Source: an uncultured Clostridiaceae bacterium
GTDB lineage: Bacteria; Bacillota; Clostridia; Clostridiales; Clostridiaceae
NCBI GenBank assembly: GCA_946405135.1
Contig: CAMJGD010000018.1
Span: forward strand, 1 to 64,000
Reading direction: 5' to 3'
DNA length: 64,000 nucleotides
Both the position numbers and the translations under genes were made by a program. The notes beneath the pieces were generated by a model. The model made no database searches and was not told the origin of the DNA. It worked only from the letters and a program-made list of their open reading frames with translations. Positions 16,116 to 27,513 of the stretch are shown piece by piece (within the stretch, counting starts at the first letter, position 1; every line of letters begins with the position of its first letter).

Positions 16116-16145
16116 CTAAGCAGCTAATGCAAAATTATCTTCTGC
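16116..16145 (-). other. tmRNA tag reading frame
   Basis: From the resume codon GCA the frame encodes AEDNFALAA followed by UAG. With the tRNA-borne alanine this is the degradation tag; the ALAA end is recognised by ClpXP-type proteases. Confidence 0.9.
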
Positions 16146-16318
16146 GTTTACATTTAATCCCTAGTTTTTTAAGGCGGGTCCAGAGTTCCCTCCACTCGCT
16201 TCCCGAACACCTCTTACCCCCGTCGAAACCATTACGCCCCCATGTTTTAAACGCAGGTTTGGGTTAGGAGATATTCTAGAACTTATATTAAGTTTTAAAA
16301 TAAATCATGTAAGACATT

Positions 16319-16347
16319 ATTATATCATCAAAAAGTACATTGGTCAA
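16319..16347 (-). promoter_or_regulatory. Strong ssrA promoter
   Basis: On the minus strand TTGACC (16347-16342), exactly 17 bp, then TATAAT (16324-16319). It lies about 75 bp before the mature 5' end, leaving a leader for RNase P removal. The rest of 16348-16584 is AT-rich and shows nothing else. Confidence 0.85.
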
Positions 16348-16584
16348 GATTTTCATTTTTTTCATTGACCATGAAATTAAATTCTTTTAAGTCCTAAATT
16401 TCTGTCCTTTCATATCTTACATTAATTATAATATAGCAAATACATAAGTTTATCAATAGGATTTTAATTTCTTTAGCATCAATATTATATATATAAGTGT
16501 AACATTACTATAATAACTAATTTGTAGATTAAAAAGTAAATCTTAAATTATCTATCTTTGCATTTATTTTTGTAAATTATAGAT

Positions 16585-16612
16585 TAAAAAGCGAATTCTC
16601 AAAAGAATCCGC
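16585..16612 (-). terminator. smpB terminator
   Basis: On the minus strand GCGGATTCT pairs with AGAATTCGC (one G-T pair) over a 4-nt loop, followed by TTTTTAA. Confidence 0.8.
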
Positions 16613-16684
16613 CTAAAATTATTTATACATGCTTTTTTGTTGTTAAAAAGATTATCTTTAGCGTAGATTATAACCTATTTACAT

Positions 16685-17152
16685 TTATCTATACTTTTCT
16701 TTCATTTGTCTTTCTATTTCCCTCTTATGTGCCTTTTCAAGCATTGCATCTCTTTTATCATAGTTTTTCTTACCTTTAGCCACTCCAATAGCAACTTTCA
16801 CTCTCCCGTTTTTTAGGTATAAAGAAAGTGGTACTAAAGTATACCCATCTTGAGCGGATCTTGCTGATAATGTATATATTTCTCCCTTATGGAGAAGAAG
16901 TTTTCTATCTCTTAAAGGGTCTACGTTAAATATGTTTCCTTGCTCATAAGGACTTACATGCATATTTCTTACATATATTTCTCCATTTCTTATCTCAGCA
17001 TAACTGTCTTTAAGATTTGCTCTTCCTGATCTTATAGATTTAACTTCTGTACCTACAAGAGCAATACCAGCTTCATAAGTATCTTCTATAAAATAATCAT
17101 GCCATGCTTTTCTATTTTCTGCTAAGGTTTTAGTATTACTGCTTTTCCCCAT
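16685..17152 (-). CDS. smpB: tmRNA-binding protein SmpB
   Basis: 155 residues, the normal family length. It shows the beta-barrel signatures [39 protein letters not shown] and HVSPYEQGN, and the basic C-terminal tail ([26 protein letters not shown]) that mimics mRNA in the ribosome. It lies upstream of ssrA on the same strand with its own terminator. Confidence 0.98.
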   Translation of the reverse strand: MGKSSNTKTLAENRKAWHDYFIEDTYEAGIALVGTEVKSIRSGRANLKDSYAEIRNGEIYVRNMHVSPYEQGNIFNVDPLRDRKLLLHKGEIYTLSARSAQDGYTLVPLSLYLKNGRVKVAIGVAKGKKNYDKRDAMLEKAHKREIERQMKEKYR

Positions 17153-17244
17153 AATAACACCTACTTTTAACTTTGTTTGTAGTTAATAATTATATTATAA
17201 TAAGTAGTTTTAATCAATACAACTTAATATTTTAAAATACAATA

Positions 17245-18018
17245 TCACCCTTTATTTACCTTCATAATTATCTTATGAACAAATTTCCTGGGCAATAGTT
17301 TAGATGAATATACTAGAAACTTGTTTGAAACTCCTGGAATTATAATCTCTTTTCCTTTCATAAAGCCTTTGTACGCTTCTTCAGCTACAGCTTGTGCACT
17401 CATCATAGATTTTTTTGCTATTTCAGCTTTTTTTACTTCTGCTCTGCTTTGAAATTCTGTACTTGTAGGGCCTGGACATAATGTACTTACAGTTATATTA
17501 TATTTTTTCAGTTCCACTGCTAAGGCTTGAGATAAAGAAAGCACATAAGCTTTTGTGGCATAGTAAACAGACATCAGGGGCCCTGCCTGAAAGGCTGCAG
17601 TAGATGCTACATTCATTATCTTACCCTTTTCCCTCTTTATCATATCTGGAATAAATAATTTTAACATATGAGTAAGAGCTCTAACATTTACATCTATCAT
17701 GGTTAAATCTTTTTGATCTTCTACTTCCTGAAACCTTCCGAAACTTCCAAAGCCTGCATTATTAATAAGATTGTCTACAATAATGCCTCTATCTTTTATA
17801 GTTTTATATATAAACTCTGGTGAATCTTTTAAGCTTAAATCTGAAGATATGATACATACTTTAATATCATATTTTTCTTCAAACTCTTTTTTCATGCACT
17901 TAAGTTTTTCAATATTTCTAGCTATTAGTACAAGATTGTTACCATGTTTAGCAAATATAACAGAAAGTTCATAGCCTATACCTGAAGTTGCACCTGTAAT
18001 AACAGTATATGTATCCAT
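17245..18018 (-). CDS. Short-chain dehydrogenase/reductase
   Basis: 257 residues. The NAD(P) Rossmann motif TGATSGIGYE at 8-17, NNAGFGSFG and the catalytic YYATK (Tyr-x3-Lys) are present. The overall pattern resembles the YqjQ/DltE-like 'classical' SDR subfamily; the substrate cannot be read from sequence. It is inserted between rnr and smpB on the same strand. Confidence 0.9.
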   Translation of the reverse strand: MDTYTVITGATSGIGYELSVIFAKHGNNLVLIARNIEKLKCMKKEFEEKYDIKVCIISSDLSLKDSPEFIYKTIKDRGIIVDNLINNAGFGSFGRFQEVEDQKDLTMIDVNVRALTHMLKLFIPDMIKREKGKIMNVASTAAFQAGPLMSVYYATKAYVLSLSQALAVELKKYNITVSTLCPGPTSTEFQSRAEVKKAEIAKKSMMSAQAVAEEAYKGFMKGKEIIIPGVSNKFLVYSSKLLPRKFVHKIIMKVNKG

Positions 18019-18108
18019 AGTATCTTCCTTTACTAAATATATTAATGGGGCTGTTATCTAATGGAAAAATACATTATGTACAGCCCTCATATCATATCAT
18101 AGCTTTAG

Positions 18109-20250
18109 CTAATTTGAGTTCTCAGAATCTTTTTCTTCTTCTTTTATGAGTTCAAAATAAATATCATGATTTTCAAGGTCTACTCTATCCACTTTTACTT
18201 TTACAGTATCACCTAATCTGTAGATATTCTTTGTTCTCTCTCCTACCATGGTAAGATGTCTATCATCATATACATAATAATCATCTAGACTGCTTATATG
18301 AACTAATCCCTCAATAGTATTTGGAAGCTCTACAAAGAATCCAAAATTTGTAACAGAAGAAATCAATCCTTCATATACTTCTCCTATTCTTTCACTCATG
18401 TATTCAGCTTTCTTCAAATCATCTACTTCTCTCTCTGCATCATCTGCCAGTCTTTCCATATCAGAAGATTGTTTAGAAGCATAGTCCACTGCCTTAACCA
18501 GTGCTTTATTCCTTCCCTCATCTACCTGTCCATTTATATATTCTTTAATTATCCTATGTATAATTAAATCTGGATACCTTCTTATAGGTGAAGTAAAGTG
18601 GCAATAATACCTAGCTGCTAATCCAAAGTGTCCTACACATTCTGGTGAATATTTCGCCTGCATCATAGAACGTAAAAGCAAAGTGCTGACTACAGTCTCT
18701 TCCTTTTTACCCTGCACCTTCTCTAATATCTCCTGAAGGATTCTAGGGTGAACATCGTTGTTCCATTTTAAGGTATACCCCAGGTTATATATAAATTCGT
18801 TAAAATGAGCAAGCTTTTCTTCATCTGGATTTTCATGAATTCTATACACAAAAGGTATATTAGCCCAGTACATATGCTCTGCTATGGTTTCGTTACATAC
18901 AAGCATAAACTCTTCTATTATTCTGTTAGATATGTCTCTTTCATAGGGTTTTATTTCTACAGGTTTACCTAAATCATCTAAAATGATCTTACATTCATCA
19001 AAATTAAAATCTATAGCTCCTCTAGCTATCCTCTTTTTATGAAGTATATCTGCCAGCTCTGCCATCGCATTAAAGTCTTGGTATAAATAATCATATCGTT
19101 TTATAAGTTCTTCATCTTTATCCCTTAGTATTTTAGTTACATCCGTATAAGTCATTCTTTCACTAGTCTTAATAACGCTCTCTACAATTTCATGGTCCAA
19201 AACCTTTCCAGTTCCATCTATAATCATAAAACAGCTTAAGGCTAATCTATCTACCTTGGGATTTAATGAACATATTCCATTGGACAGTTTTTTAGGAAGC
19301 ATGGGAATAACTCTATCTATTAGATAAACTGAAGTACCTCTCTTAAGCGCTTCTTTATCTAATGGATTTTTCTCTCTTACATAGTGGGAAACATCCGCTA
19401 TATGAACTCCTAATTTGAAATTACCATTAGAAAGTCTCTCTACAGAAACTGCATCATCTAAATCTTTAGCATCTTCCCCATCAATAGTTACCATCTTTAT
19501 ATCTCTTAAATCTTTTCTTCTTTTATACTCAATATTAGGTATTTCTTCATCTATGTTCTCTGCAAATCTAGCTACTTTTTCTGGGAATTCTTCTGGAAGG
19601 CCATACTTTTTAATTATAGTTAATATATCTATGCCTTTATCGCCTTTTTTCCCTAGTACATCTACTATTTTTCCTTCGGGATTTCTTCTTCTTTCAGGCC
19701 ATTCTGTAATCTCAACTATAACTACATCATCAGTTTTGGCATCAGCTTTTTCTGATTTAGGTATAAATATATCATATTGAATTCTTTTATCTTCAGGTAC
19801 CACAAATCCAAAATTTTTACTATTTTCATAGATTCCAATGATGGTTTTGTTTGCTCTTTCAAGTATTCTTATGATTTCTCCTTCTCGCTTCTTTCCATTT
19901 AAATCTTCCCTAGTAATCTTTACAATAATTCTATCTCCATGCATAGCTCCATTCATAAAGGAAGCTGGAATAAATACATCCTTTTCCCCTTCTTCTTCAG
20001 GAATTAGAAATCCATAACCTTTTTGATGACACTGAAGTTTACCTATTATTAAACCCATTCTTTCAGGAAGTCCATACTTTTCTGCCTTTGTCCTTAAAAT
20101 TAATCCTTCCTTTTCTATAGCCTTTAAAACATTTTTAAACTCTTTATATTCGAATTTATTTATATTAAAAACTTTAGCTAACTCTTGAATATCCATAGGC
20201 TTGTAAGCCTGTTCTCTCATAAAATTTATTAATGATTCTTTAATATTCAT
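18109..20250 (-). CDS. rnr: Ribonuclease R
   Basis: 713-residue 3'-5' exoribonuclease that degrades structured RNA and works with tmRNA/SmpB in RNA quality control. Domains in order: N-terminal winged helix (1-65), two cold-shock domains (about 70-230), and the RNB catalytic domain with the metal-binding DGEDAKDLDDAVSVE near 255-270. A C-terminal S1 domain (about 625-705, GEVYEGLISSVTNFGFFVEL) follows. ATG 20250 follows GGAGG. Confidence 0.97.
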   Translation of the reverse strand: MNIKESLINFMREQAYKPMDIQELAKVFNINKFEYKEFKNVLKAIEKEGLILRTKAEKYGLPERMGLIIGKLQCHQKGYGFLIPEEEGEKDVFIPASFMNGAMHGDRIIVKITREDLNGKKREGEIIRILERANKTIIGIYENSKNFGFVVPEDKRIQYDIFIPKSEKADAKTDDVVIVEITEWPERRRNPEGKIVDVLGKKGDKGIDILTIIKKYGLPEEFPEKVARFAENIDEEIPNIEYKRRKDLRDIKMVTIDGEDAKDLDDAVSVERLSNGNFKLGVHIADVSHYVREKNPLDKEALKRGTSVYLIDRVIPMLPKKLSNGICSLNPKVDRLALSCFMIIDGTGKVLDHEIVESVIKTSERMTYTDVTKILRDKDEELIKRYDYLYQDFNAMAELADILHKKRIARGAIDFNFDECKIILDDLGKPVEIKPYERDISNRIIEEFMLVCNETIAEHMYWANIPFVYRIHENPDEEKLAHFNEFIYNLGYTLKWNNDVHPRILQEILEKVQGKKEETVVSTLLLRSMMQAKYSPECVGHFGLAARYYCHFTSPIRRYPDLIIHRIIKEYINGQVDEGRNKALVKAVDYASKQSSDMERLADDAEREVDDLKKAEYMSERIGEVYEGLISSVTNFGFFVELPNTIEGLVHISSLDDYYVYDDRHLTMVGERTKNIYRLGDTVKVKVDRVDLENHDIYFELIKEEEKDSENSN

Positions 20251-20591
20251 ATTTTCCCTCCTACTTATCAGGTAATCATCTAGTATTTAAGTTCATTTAA
20301 AAGCAGATATATAATTACAATATAACACTGTTAGAAATTATTAGAAATATATTTTATTATATTTTTTCCCTATTAACAAGATTTAATCCATAATTAGAGT
20401 AAAAAAGTTATAAAATAATAAATTATATAGTGAATAATAAAAGCACTATCAAATCTTATGGCAATCCAATAATATTGATAGTGCTATCTTTTAATTATGA
20501 AGCTAGTAATAAATCTTTTGTTTGACTGAAAAATGTGAAGTTTCAGTCTACCTTATATAAAAATAATTCTATAGGATCTATTGAATTTAAA
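20251..20591. other. Intergenic region with hppA terminator
   Basis: Contains a hairpin at 20442-20485 (AGCACTATCAA with TTGATAGTGCT, long loop, U-rich tail on the minus strand), which probably ends the hppA transcript. Nothing else is seen. Confidence 0.6.
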
Positions 20592-22613
20592 CTATTTCAT
20601 AAGATTTATAAGTATTCCACCATACTTAACTATAATAGGTGCAAATACTAAGGAAACTATAGTCATAAGCTTTATAAGTATATTCATTGAAGGACCTGAA
20701 GTATCTTTAAATGGATCTCCTACTGTATCTCCAACTACACCAGCCTTATGTGCATAACTTCCTTTACCGCCATATACACCGCCTTCAATATACTTCTTAG
20801 CATTATCCCAAGCTCCTCCAGAGTTAGACATAAGTATTGCCACTAAAACTCCTGTAGCTACTGCTCCTCCAATAAGTCCGCCTAAGGCTTCAGCCCCTAG
20901 AAGGATACCTACAGCTATAGGAATTACTATAGCTAATATACCAGGCAGTACCATCTCTTTAAGGGCAGCTTCTGTAGATATTTCTACACATCTTGCATAA
21001 TCTGGTTTAGATTTTTCTTCCATAATACCAGGTATTTCTTTAAATTGTCTTCTTACTTCCTCTACCATCTCATTTGCAGCTTTACCAACAGATTCCATAG
21101 TAAGAGCACCAAATAAAAATGGAAGCATAGCTCCTATAAGTATACCTACCAAGGTAGCTGGATTTAGTAAATCTATGCTTGGCAGCTTCACCGCTTGTGC
21201 ATAGGATGCAAATAGTGCTAGTGCTGTTAATGCTGCAGAACCTATAGCAAAGCCTTTTCCTATAGCTGCAGTGGTATTTCCTACAGAATCAAGTTTATCT
21301 GTTATTTCTCTTACTGAGGATGGTAAATGGGACATTTCTGCTATACCACCTGCATTATCTGCTATGGGTCCATAAGCATCAACTGCCACAGTTAATCCAG
21401 TTATAGACAACATTCCTACTGCAGATAAAGCTATTCCATATAGTCCCATAGAAGCATTAGTAGAACCTCCCATAACATAATAAGACACTAATATTCCTAT
21501 AACAATTAAAATAATTGGCCAAACAGTTGATTTCATTCCTACAGCCAATCCTGAAATTATAATGGTAGCAGGCCCTGTTTGAGCTTGTTCTGCTACTGAC
21601 TTAACAGGCTTATAATCTGCAGAAGTATATACTTCTGTTATCTTACCTATAATCATTCCTATAACAAGACCAATACCTACTGCAAAAAATGCTTTAAAAT
21701 CTCCAAAAACACTTTTACTTAATATAGCTGCAGCAAGTATAACAATTACTCCTCCTATATAGGTTCCTGTATTTAAGGCTCTTTGAGGACTGGAATTCTT
21801 ACTATTTCTAGCTACAACAGCTCCTATTATTGAAGCCAATATGCCAATGGCTGATAGGAGCATAGGGTATAAAACCCCTTTACCACCGCTAAATAAAGCA
21901 GCTCCTAAGGTTATAGACGAAATTATGGATCCTACATAAGATTCAAATAGGTCAGCTCCCATACCTGCTACATCGCCTACATTGTCTCCTACATTATCTG
22001 CTATAACCGCTGGATTTCTAGGGTCATCTTCTGGAATACCAGCCTCTACCTTACCAACTAGGTCTGCTCCTACATCTGCAGCCTTAGTATATATACCTCC
22101 CCCTACACGGGCAAATAGGGCTATAGAACTAGCGCCTAATCCAAATCCAGTTAAATAAATAGTATTCCCTGAAAAAATCAAAAAGAGCAAGCTTAGCCCG
22201 AGAATCCCCAGTCCAACTACACTCATTCCCATTACTGCTCCGCCAGAAAAAGCAATTTTTAAAGCTTCATTTTGTCCATGCCTTGCTGCCTCTGCAGTCC
22301 TTACATTAGCCTTTGTAGCTACTCTCATTCCAAAATATCCTGCTAAAATAGAAAAAACTGCTCCAAAAACAAAGCATATAGCTGTTTGATAGTTGATAAA
22401 AATTGATATGATTATGGCAACAATGATTATGAATATGGTAAGATACCTATATTCTTTTCTTAAAAATGCCATAGCTCCATCATGAATATATCCTCCTATC
22501 TCTTTCATCCTTTGATTGCCTGGATTTTGCTTTTTTATGTCATTTGCCAGCATAAAAGCAAAGATAAGTGCTATAACACCACTTATTGCAGATAAATAGA
22601 TATAAACATTCAT
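20592..22613 (-). CDS. hppA: Membrane-bound pyrophosphatase, K+-dependent type
   Basis: 673 residues, about 16 membrane segments. It couples pyrophosphate hydrolysis to H+ or Na+ export. The catalytic loop reads [24 protein letters not shown] followed by [10 protein letters not shown]; the C-terminal [14 protein letters not shown] is present. [10 protein letters not shown] carries Ala where K+-independent enzymes carry Lys, so this is the K+-dependent class; whether Na+ or H+ is pumped cannot be settled by eye. It sits between secG and rnr as its own unit with GGAGG before the ATG. Confidence 0.96.
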   Translation of the reverse strand: MNVYIYLSAISGVIALIFAFMLANDIKKQNPGNQRMKEIGGYIHDGAMAFLRKEYRYLTIFIIIVAIIISIFINYQTAICFVFGAVFSILAGYFGMRVATKANVRTAEAARHGQNEALKIAFSGGAVMGMSVVGLGILGLSLLFLIFSGNTIYLTGFGLGASSIALFARVGGGIYTKAADVGADLVGKVEAGIPEDDPRNPAVIADNVGDNVGDVAGMGADLFESYVGSIISSITLGAALFSGGKGVLYPMLLSAIGILASIIGAVVARNSKNSSPQRALNTGTYIGGVIVILAAAILSKSVFGDFKAFFAVGIGLVIGMIIGKITEVYTSADYKPVKSVAEQAQTGPATIIISGLAVGMKSTVWPIILIVIGILVSYYVMGGSTNASMGLYGIALSAVGMLSITGLTVAVDAYGPIADNAGGIAEMSHLPSSVREITDKLDSVGNTTAAIGKGFAIGSAALTALALFASYAQAVKLPSIDLLNPATLVGILIGAMLPFLFGALTMESVGKAANEMVEEVRRQFKEIPGIMEEKSKPDYARCVEISTEAALKEMVLPGILAIVIPIAVGILLGAEALGGLIGGAVATGVLVAILMSNSGGAWDNAKKYIEGGVYGGKGSYAHKAGVVGDTVGDPFKDTSGPSMNILIKLMTIVSLVFAPIIVKYGGILINLMK

Positions 22614-22918
22614 ATAAAAACCTCCTTATGGATTTATATTTTAATTATTTCCAGATATTATATTAAAAATCCCCCGAAAAATAATATAATTCCAAAAATA
22701 ATTATTAACTGATTAAATAATACCTATTTATTAGCACAATAGAAGTAATTCACTTAGGCAAATCCAAATAATTCCTTACATAATGTAAAAAAAACTGGCT
22801 TAATCATTGGTTTAAACTATTATCTCAAGGCACTTTTAAATTACCTTAAAATAATAACATGATAAGTCAGCATTTAAAGATACATAAATACAACATTTAG
22901 CATTGTGATTTTTTGTAA
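22614..22918. other. AT-rich intergenic stretch
   Basis: About 300 bp upstream of hppA. I see no convincing riboswitch or terminator; it should hold the hppA promoter. Confidence 0.5.
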
Positions 22919-23149
22919 TTATTTAACTATATTTAAAGCTAAAGTAGTAATTGCAAATAATACTGCAGTAACAACTGTAATTCTTGATAAAAGAGCTTCT
23001 TTTGTCCTTGATTTATTTTTACTGAAAAAAGTTTCTGAACCACCAGTTATAAATCCTTTTAATCCATCAGCCTTACTTGGCTGTAATAAAACTACTACTA
23101 TCATTGTAATAGAAAAAATAAATTCCAAAACTAATAAAAAGTTATGCAT
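22919..23149 (-). CDS. secG: Preprotein translocase subunit SecG
   Basis: 76 residues from ATG 23149 (GGGAGG 7 nt upstream). Two hydrophobic helices flank the conserved LLQPSKADGLKGFITGGSE loop of SecG. Non-essential part of the SecYEG channel. Its place between eno and rnr is conserved in Clostridia. Confidence 0.93.
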   Translation of the reverse strand: MHNFLLVLEFIFSITMIVVVLLQPSKADGLKGFITGGSETFFSKNKSRTKEALLSRITVVTAVLFAITTLALNIVK

Positions 23150-23326
23150 ACCGCAACCTCCCAAAACTCATAAAACATGAAATTTACATAAATACATTTT
23201 AGCACATATTAATATCCTTGACAACATTAATTAAGTTTGTAATTTCCAATTTATAATTTATAGTATATTTAATAGCTTACGCAGATTTTCTATACTATAC
23301 TAAACAAGCTTCAAATTTTAATTGTA

Positions 23327-23363
23327 AAAAAAGCAAATTCCAAATTTAGAATTTGCCTTTTTT
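23327..23363 (-). terminator. eno terminator
   Basis: GCAAATTC and GAATTTGC form a stem with an 8-nt loop, flanked by A and T runs, right after the eno stop. Confidence 0.8.
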
Positions 23364-23391
23364 AACGAATCTATACTTTTTATTTTAAATA

Positions 23392-24708
<1,317 letters not shown>

Positions 24709-24911
24709 TTAAAAAATATTAATATCCATATATATTATTGGTTTTAATATAGCATATAATACTCTATTTTTAATTAAAACAAATGATTTTTACTGCTTTT
24801 TTAGAACTAAATAAAATATTTGGTAACTATATTATACTTCTATTAGATACATGATTTCAATAGAAAACAATAATCATTGATTAAATTTAAATATTTAGAA
24901 AATTCTAATTA

Positions 24912-24945
24912 TAAAGCTATACACATTTTTATGTGCACAGCTTCG
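24912..24945 (-). terminator. gpmI terminator, imperfect
   Basis: AAGCTATACACAT and ATGTGCACAGCTT pair with mismatches around a short loop just after gpmI. Confidence 0.45.
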
Positions 24946-24952
24946 TGAAATA

Positions 24953-26482
24953 TTACTTTATTAATGATTTTCCTGTCATTTCTTTAGGTGCATCAAGTCC
25001 CATAACTTCTAACATAGTAGGAGCTATATCTGATAGTCTTCCATCTTCTCTCATTTCTTTTGCATGTTTTGAAACAAATACGAATGGAACCTTATTTGAA
25101 GTATGAGCTGTCATTGGAGCTCCTGTAGCATAATCTATCATCTGCTCTGAATTACCATGATCTGCAGTTATAAATACAGCAGCATCCTTTTCTAACATTT
25201 TATCTACTATCCTGCCAAGACAAATATCTACAGTCTCTACAGCCTTTTTAGCTGCTTCGAAAATTCCAGTATGTCCTACCATGTCAGGGTTTGCAAAATT
25301 TAAAATTATCATATCATACTGATCTGAATCTATTCTTTTTAAAACTTCTTCTGTTACTTCATAAGCACTCATTTCAGGTTTTAAATCATAAGTTGCTACC
25401 TTTGGAGATGGTATAAGTGCTCTATCTTCTCCTGGATTTGGTGCTTCTACTCCTCCATTAAAGAAAAATGTAACATGGGCATATTTTTCTGTTTCAGCTA
25501 TTCTTAATTGTTTTTTACCTAATTTGCTTACATATTCTCCTAAAGTATTTGAGTAACTTTCTGGTTTAAATGCTATAGAAACATTTTCTAAAGTTTTGTC
25601 ATACTGTGTCATGCATACATAAGTTAAATCTAAAGTTTCTCTTTTAAATCCATCAAATACTTTATCATTTAAAGCTCTAGTTATCTCTCTAGCTCTATCA
25701 GGTCTGAAGTTAAAGAATATTACAGAGTCCTTATTCTTTATTGTTGCTACAGCTTTTCCATCCTCTTCTATAACGCATGGAACTACGAACTCGTCAGTCT
25801 TATTGTCGTGATAAGATTTTTCCATACATTCTACTCCGCTTTTAGCTGATTCGCCTTTTCCAAGTACCATAGCATTATAAGCAAGCTCTACTCTTTCCCA
25901 TCTCTTATCCCTATCCATAGCATAGTATCTTCCGCTTATAGTAGCAATACTGCCTACTCCAAGTTCTTTCATGTAGTTATCTATTTCTTCTACAAAAGCT
26001 TTTCCAGAAGATGGTGGAACATCTCTTCCATCAGTGAATGCATGAACATAAACTTTAGTTAAACCTTTTTGCTTTGCAAGAGTTAAAAGAGCTTTTAAAT
26101 GTTCAATATGAGAATGAACTCCTCCATCAGATAGCAATCCTAATAAATGAAGTGATGAATTGTTTTCTTTCGCCTTATCCATGGCATAATTTAAAGCTTC
26201 ATTTTGAAAAAAGTCTCCATCTTTTATGGATTTAGTTATTCTTGTTAGTTCTTGATATATTATTCTTCCTGCACCTATATTTAAATGACCAACCTCAGAA
26301 TTACCCATTTGTCCTTCTGGCAATCCTACGTCTAATCCACTAGCATTTAATTGAGTATGTGGATACTTAGCCCACAATTTATCATAATTAGGCTTATTAG
26401 CTGCTTTAACAGCATTTCCATCTACATGGTCTGTGATACCAAATCCATCTAATATCATCAGCATTACAGGTTTCTTAGTCAT
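24953..26482 (-). CDS. gpmI: Cofactor-independent phosphoglycerate mutase
   Basis: 509 residues from ATG 26482 (GGAGG upstream). Interconverts 3- and 2-phosphoglycerate using two Mn2+ ions and a phosphoserine. Metal-site segments are LDGFG, GNSEVGHLNIGAGR (catalytic Ser), VHSH, DGRD and the C-terminal ADHGN and HT. The size is typical. Confidence 0.97.
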   Translation of the reverse strand: MTKKPVMLMILDGFGITDHVDGNAVKAANKPNYDKLWAKYPHTQLNASGLDVGLPEGQMGNSEVGHLNIGAGRIIYQELTRITKSIKDGDFFQNEALNYAMDKAKENNSSLHLLGLLSDGGVHSHIEHLKALLTLAKQKGLTKVYVHAFTDGRDVPPSSGKAFVEEIDNYMKELGVGSIATISGRYYAMDRDKRWERVELAYNAMVLGKGESAKSGVECMEKSYHDNKTDEFVVPCVIEEDGKAVATIKNKDSVIFFNFRPDRAREITRALNDKVFDGFKRETLDLTYVCMTQYDKTLENVSIAFKPESYSNTLGEYVSKLGKKQLRIAETEKYAHVTFFFNGGVEAPNPGEDRALIPSPKVATYDLKPEMSAYEVTEEVLKRIDSDQYDMIILNFANPDMVGHTGIFEAAKKAVETVDICLGRIVDKMLEKDAAVFITADHGNSEQMIDYATGAPMTAHTSNKVPFVFVSKHAKEMREDGRLSDIAPTMLEVMGLDAPKEMTGKSLIK

Positions 26483-26607
26483 AATATTCCTCCAATATAT
26501 AATAATTTTTATCACTATTACCTGGTATATAATAGCTGTATCTATGTTTCTATATATAAAACAATAAAATTACTATTTAATTTGCTATTCTGTTATCTAA
26601 AACTTAA

Positions 26608-26654
26608 AAAGACAATAGCATAGAATTTTATAATGGTCTCAAGCTATTGTCTCT
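26608..26654 (-). terminator. tpiA terminator
   Basis: AGACAATAGC pairs with GCTATTGTCT over a long loop, after the tpiA stop. Confidence 0.6.
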
Positions 26655-26662
26655 TTATGTCA

Positions 26663-27409
26663 TTAATAATTAACTATAGCTGCAAAATCAGTTGCTACCA
26701 AGCTTGCCCCGCCTACTAAGGCACCATCAATATCTGATTTAGACATCTGTTCTTTTATAGTAGCTGGCTTAACAGAACCACCATACTGTATTCTTACTTT
26801 ATCTGCTACTTCATTGCCATATAGTTCTCCTACAACTTTTCTTATAGCAGCAATAGTTTCATTTGCTTGATCAGATGTAGCTGTCTTTCCTGTTCCTATA
26901 GCCCATATTGGTTCATAAGCTATTATAAGTTTTTCTACTTGATCAACTGTCAATCCCATAAGATCCAATTTTACCTGTCTTCTTAGAACTTCTTCTGTGA
27001 TATTAGCTTCTCTTTCCTCTAAAGCTTCTCCAACACAAAGTATAGGAATTAAATTATGAGTATAAGCTGCTTTAAGCTTTTTATTTACAGTTTCATCTGT
27101 TTCATTAAAATATTGTCTTCTTTCGCTGTGGCCTAGGATAACATAATGAGCTCCCATAGCTTCAAGCATTCCTGGAGCAACTTCTCCTGTAAAAGCTCCT
27201 TTTTCTTCAAAATGCATGTTTTGAGCACCAACTTTAATATTACTTCCCTGTGCTGCTTTTAATACAGCATCAAGTGAAACAAATGGTACACAAACCACTA
27301 CTTCACATTTTGCATCCTTTACTAATGGCTTTAATTCCTCTATAACTTTAACTGATTCTGCTGGAGTATAATGCATCTTCCAGTTTCCTGCAATAATAGC
27401 TTTTCTCAT
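26663..27409 (-). CDS. tpiA: Triosephosphate isomerase
   Basis: 248 residues. AGNWKMH holds the catalytic Lys, GHSERR the electrophilic His, [11 protein letters not shown] the catalytic Glu and phosphate loop, and GGSVKP closes the barrel. Central glycolysis gene between pgk and gpmI. Confidence 0.98.
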   Translation of the reverse strand: MRKAIIAGNWKMHYTPAESVKVIEELKPLVKDAKCEVVVCVPFVSLDAVLKAAQGSNIKVGAQNMHFEEKGAFTGEVAPGMLEAMGAHYVILGHSERRQYFNETDETVNKKLKAAYTHNLIPILCVGEALEEREANITEEVLRRQVKLDLMGLTVDQVEKLIIAYEPIWAIGTGKTATSDQANETIAAIRKVVGELYGNEVADKVRIQYGGSVKPATIKEQMSKSDIDGALVGGASLVATDFAAIVNY

Positions 27410-27513
27410 TATAAAACACCCTTTCTTTAATTAACAACTTCTACTAAGCTGTATGTATATGTTTAAGAATTAAGAATTGAAAAATCAATCCTTAACTCTT
27501 TATTTTATTGTTA

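Larger units (their letters stand above)
15611..16241 (-). ncRNA. ssrA: tmRNA gene, split by a group I intron
   Basis: tmRNA rescues stalled ribosomes with SmpB. The 5' end (16241) GGGGGCGUAAUGG pairs with the 3' end CGCCUCC before CCA (15611) to make the 7-bp acceptor stem. The 5' part shows the canonical GGUUUCGACGGGGG segment. The T-arm GGGGUUCGAU (ending 15907) is interrupted and resumes at 15627 as UCCCCUCGCCUCCACCA. Joining the two gives a perfect T arm (GGGG-UUCGAUU-CCCC) and a mature RNA of about 352 nt. The gene is encoded next to smpB as in many Clostridia. Confidence 0.95.
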
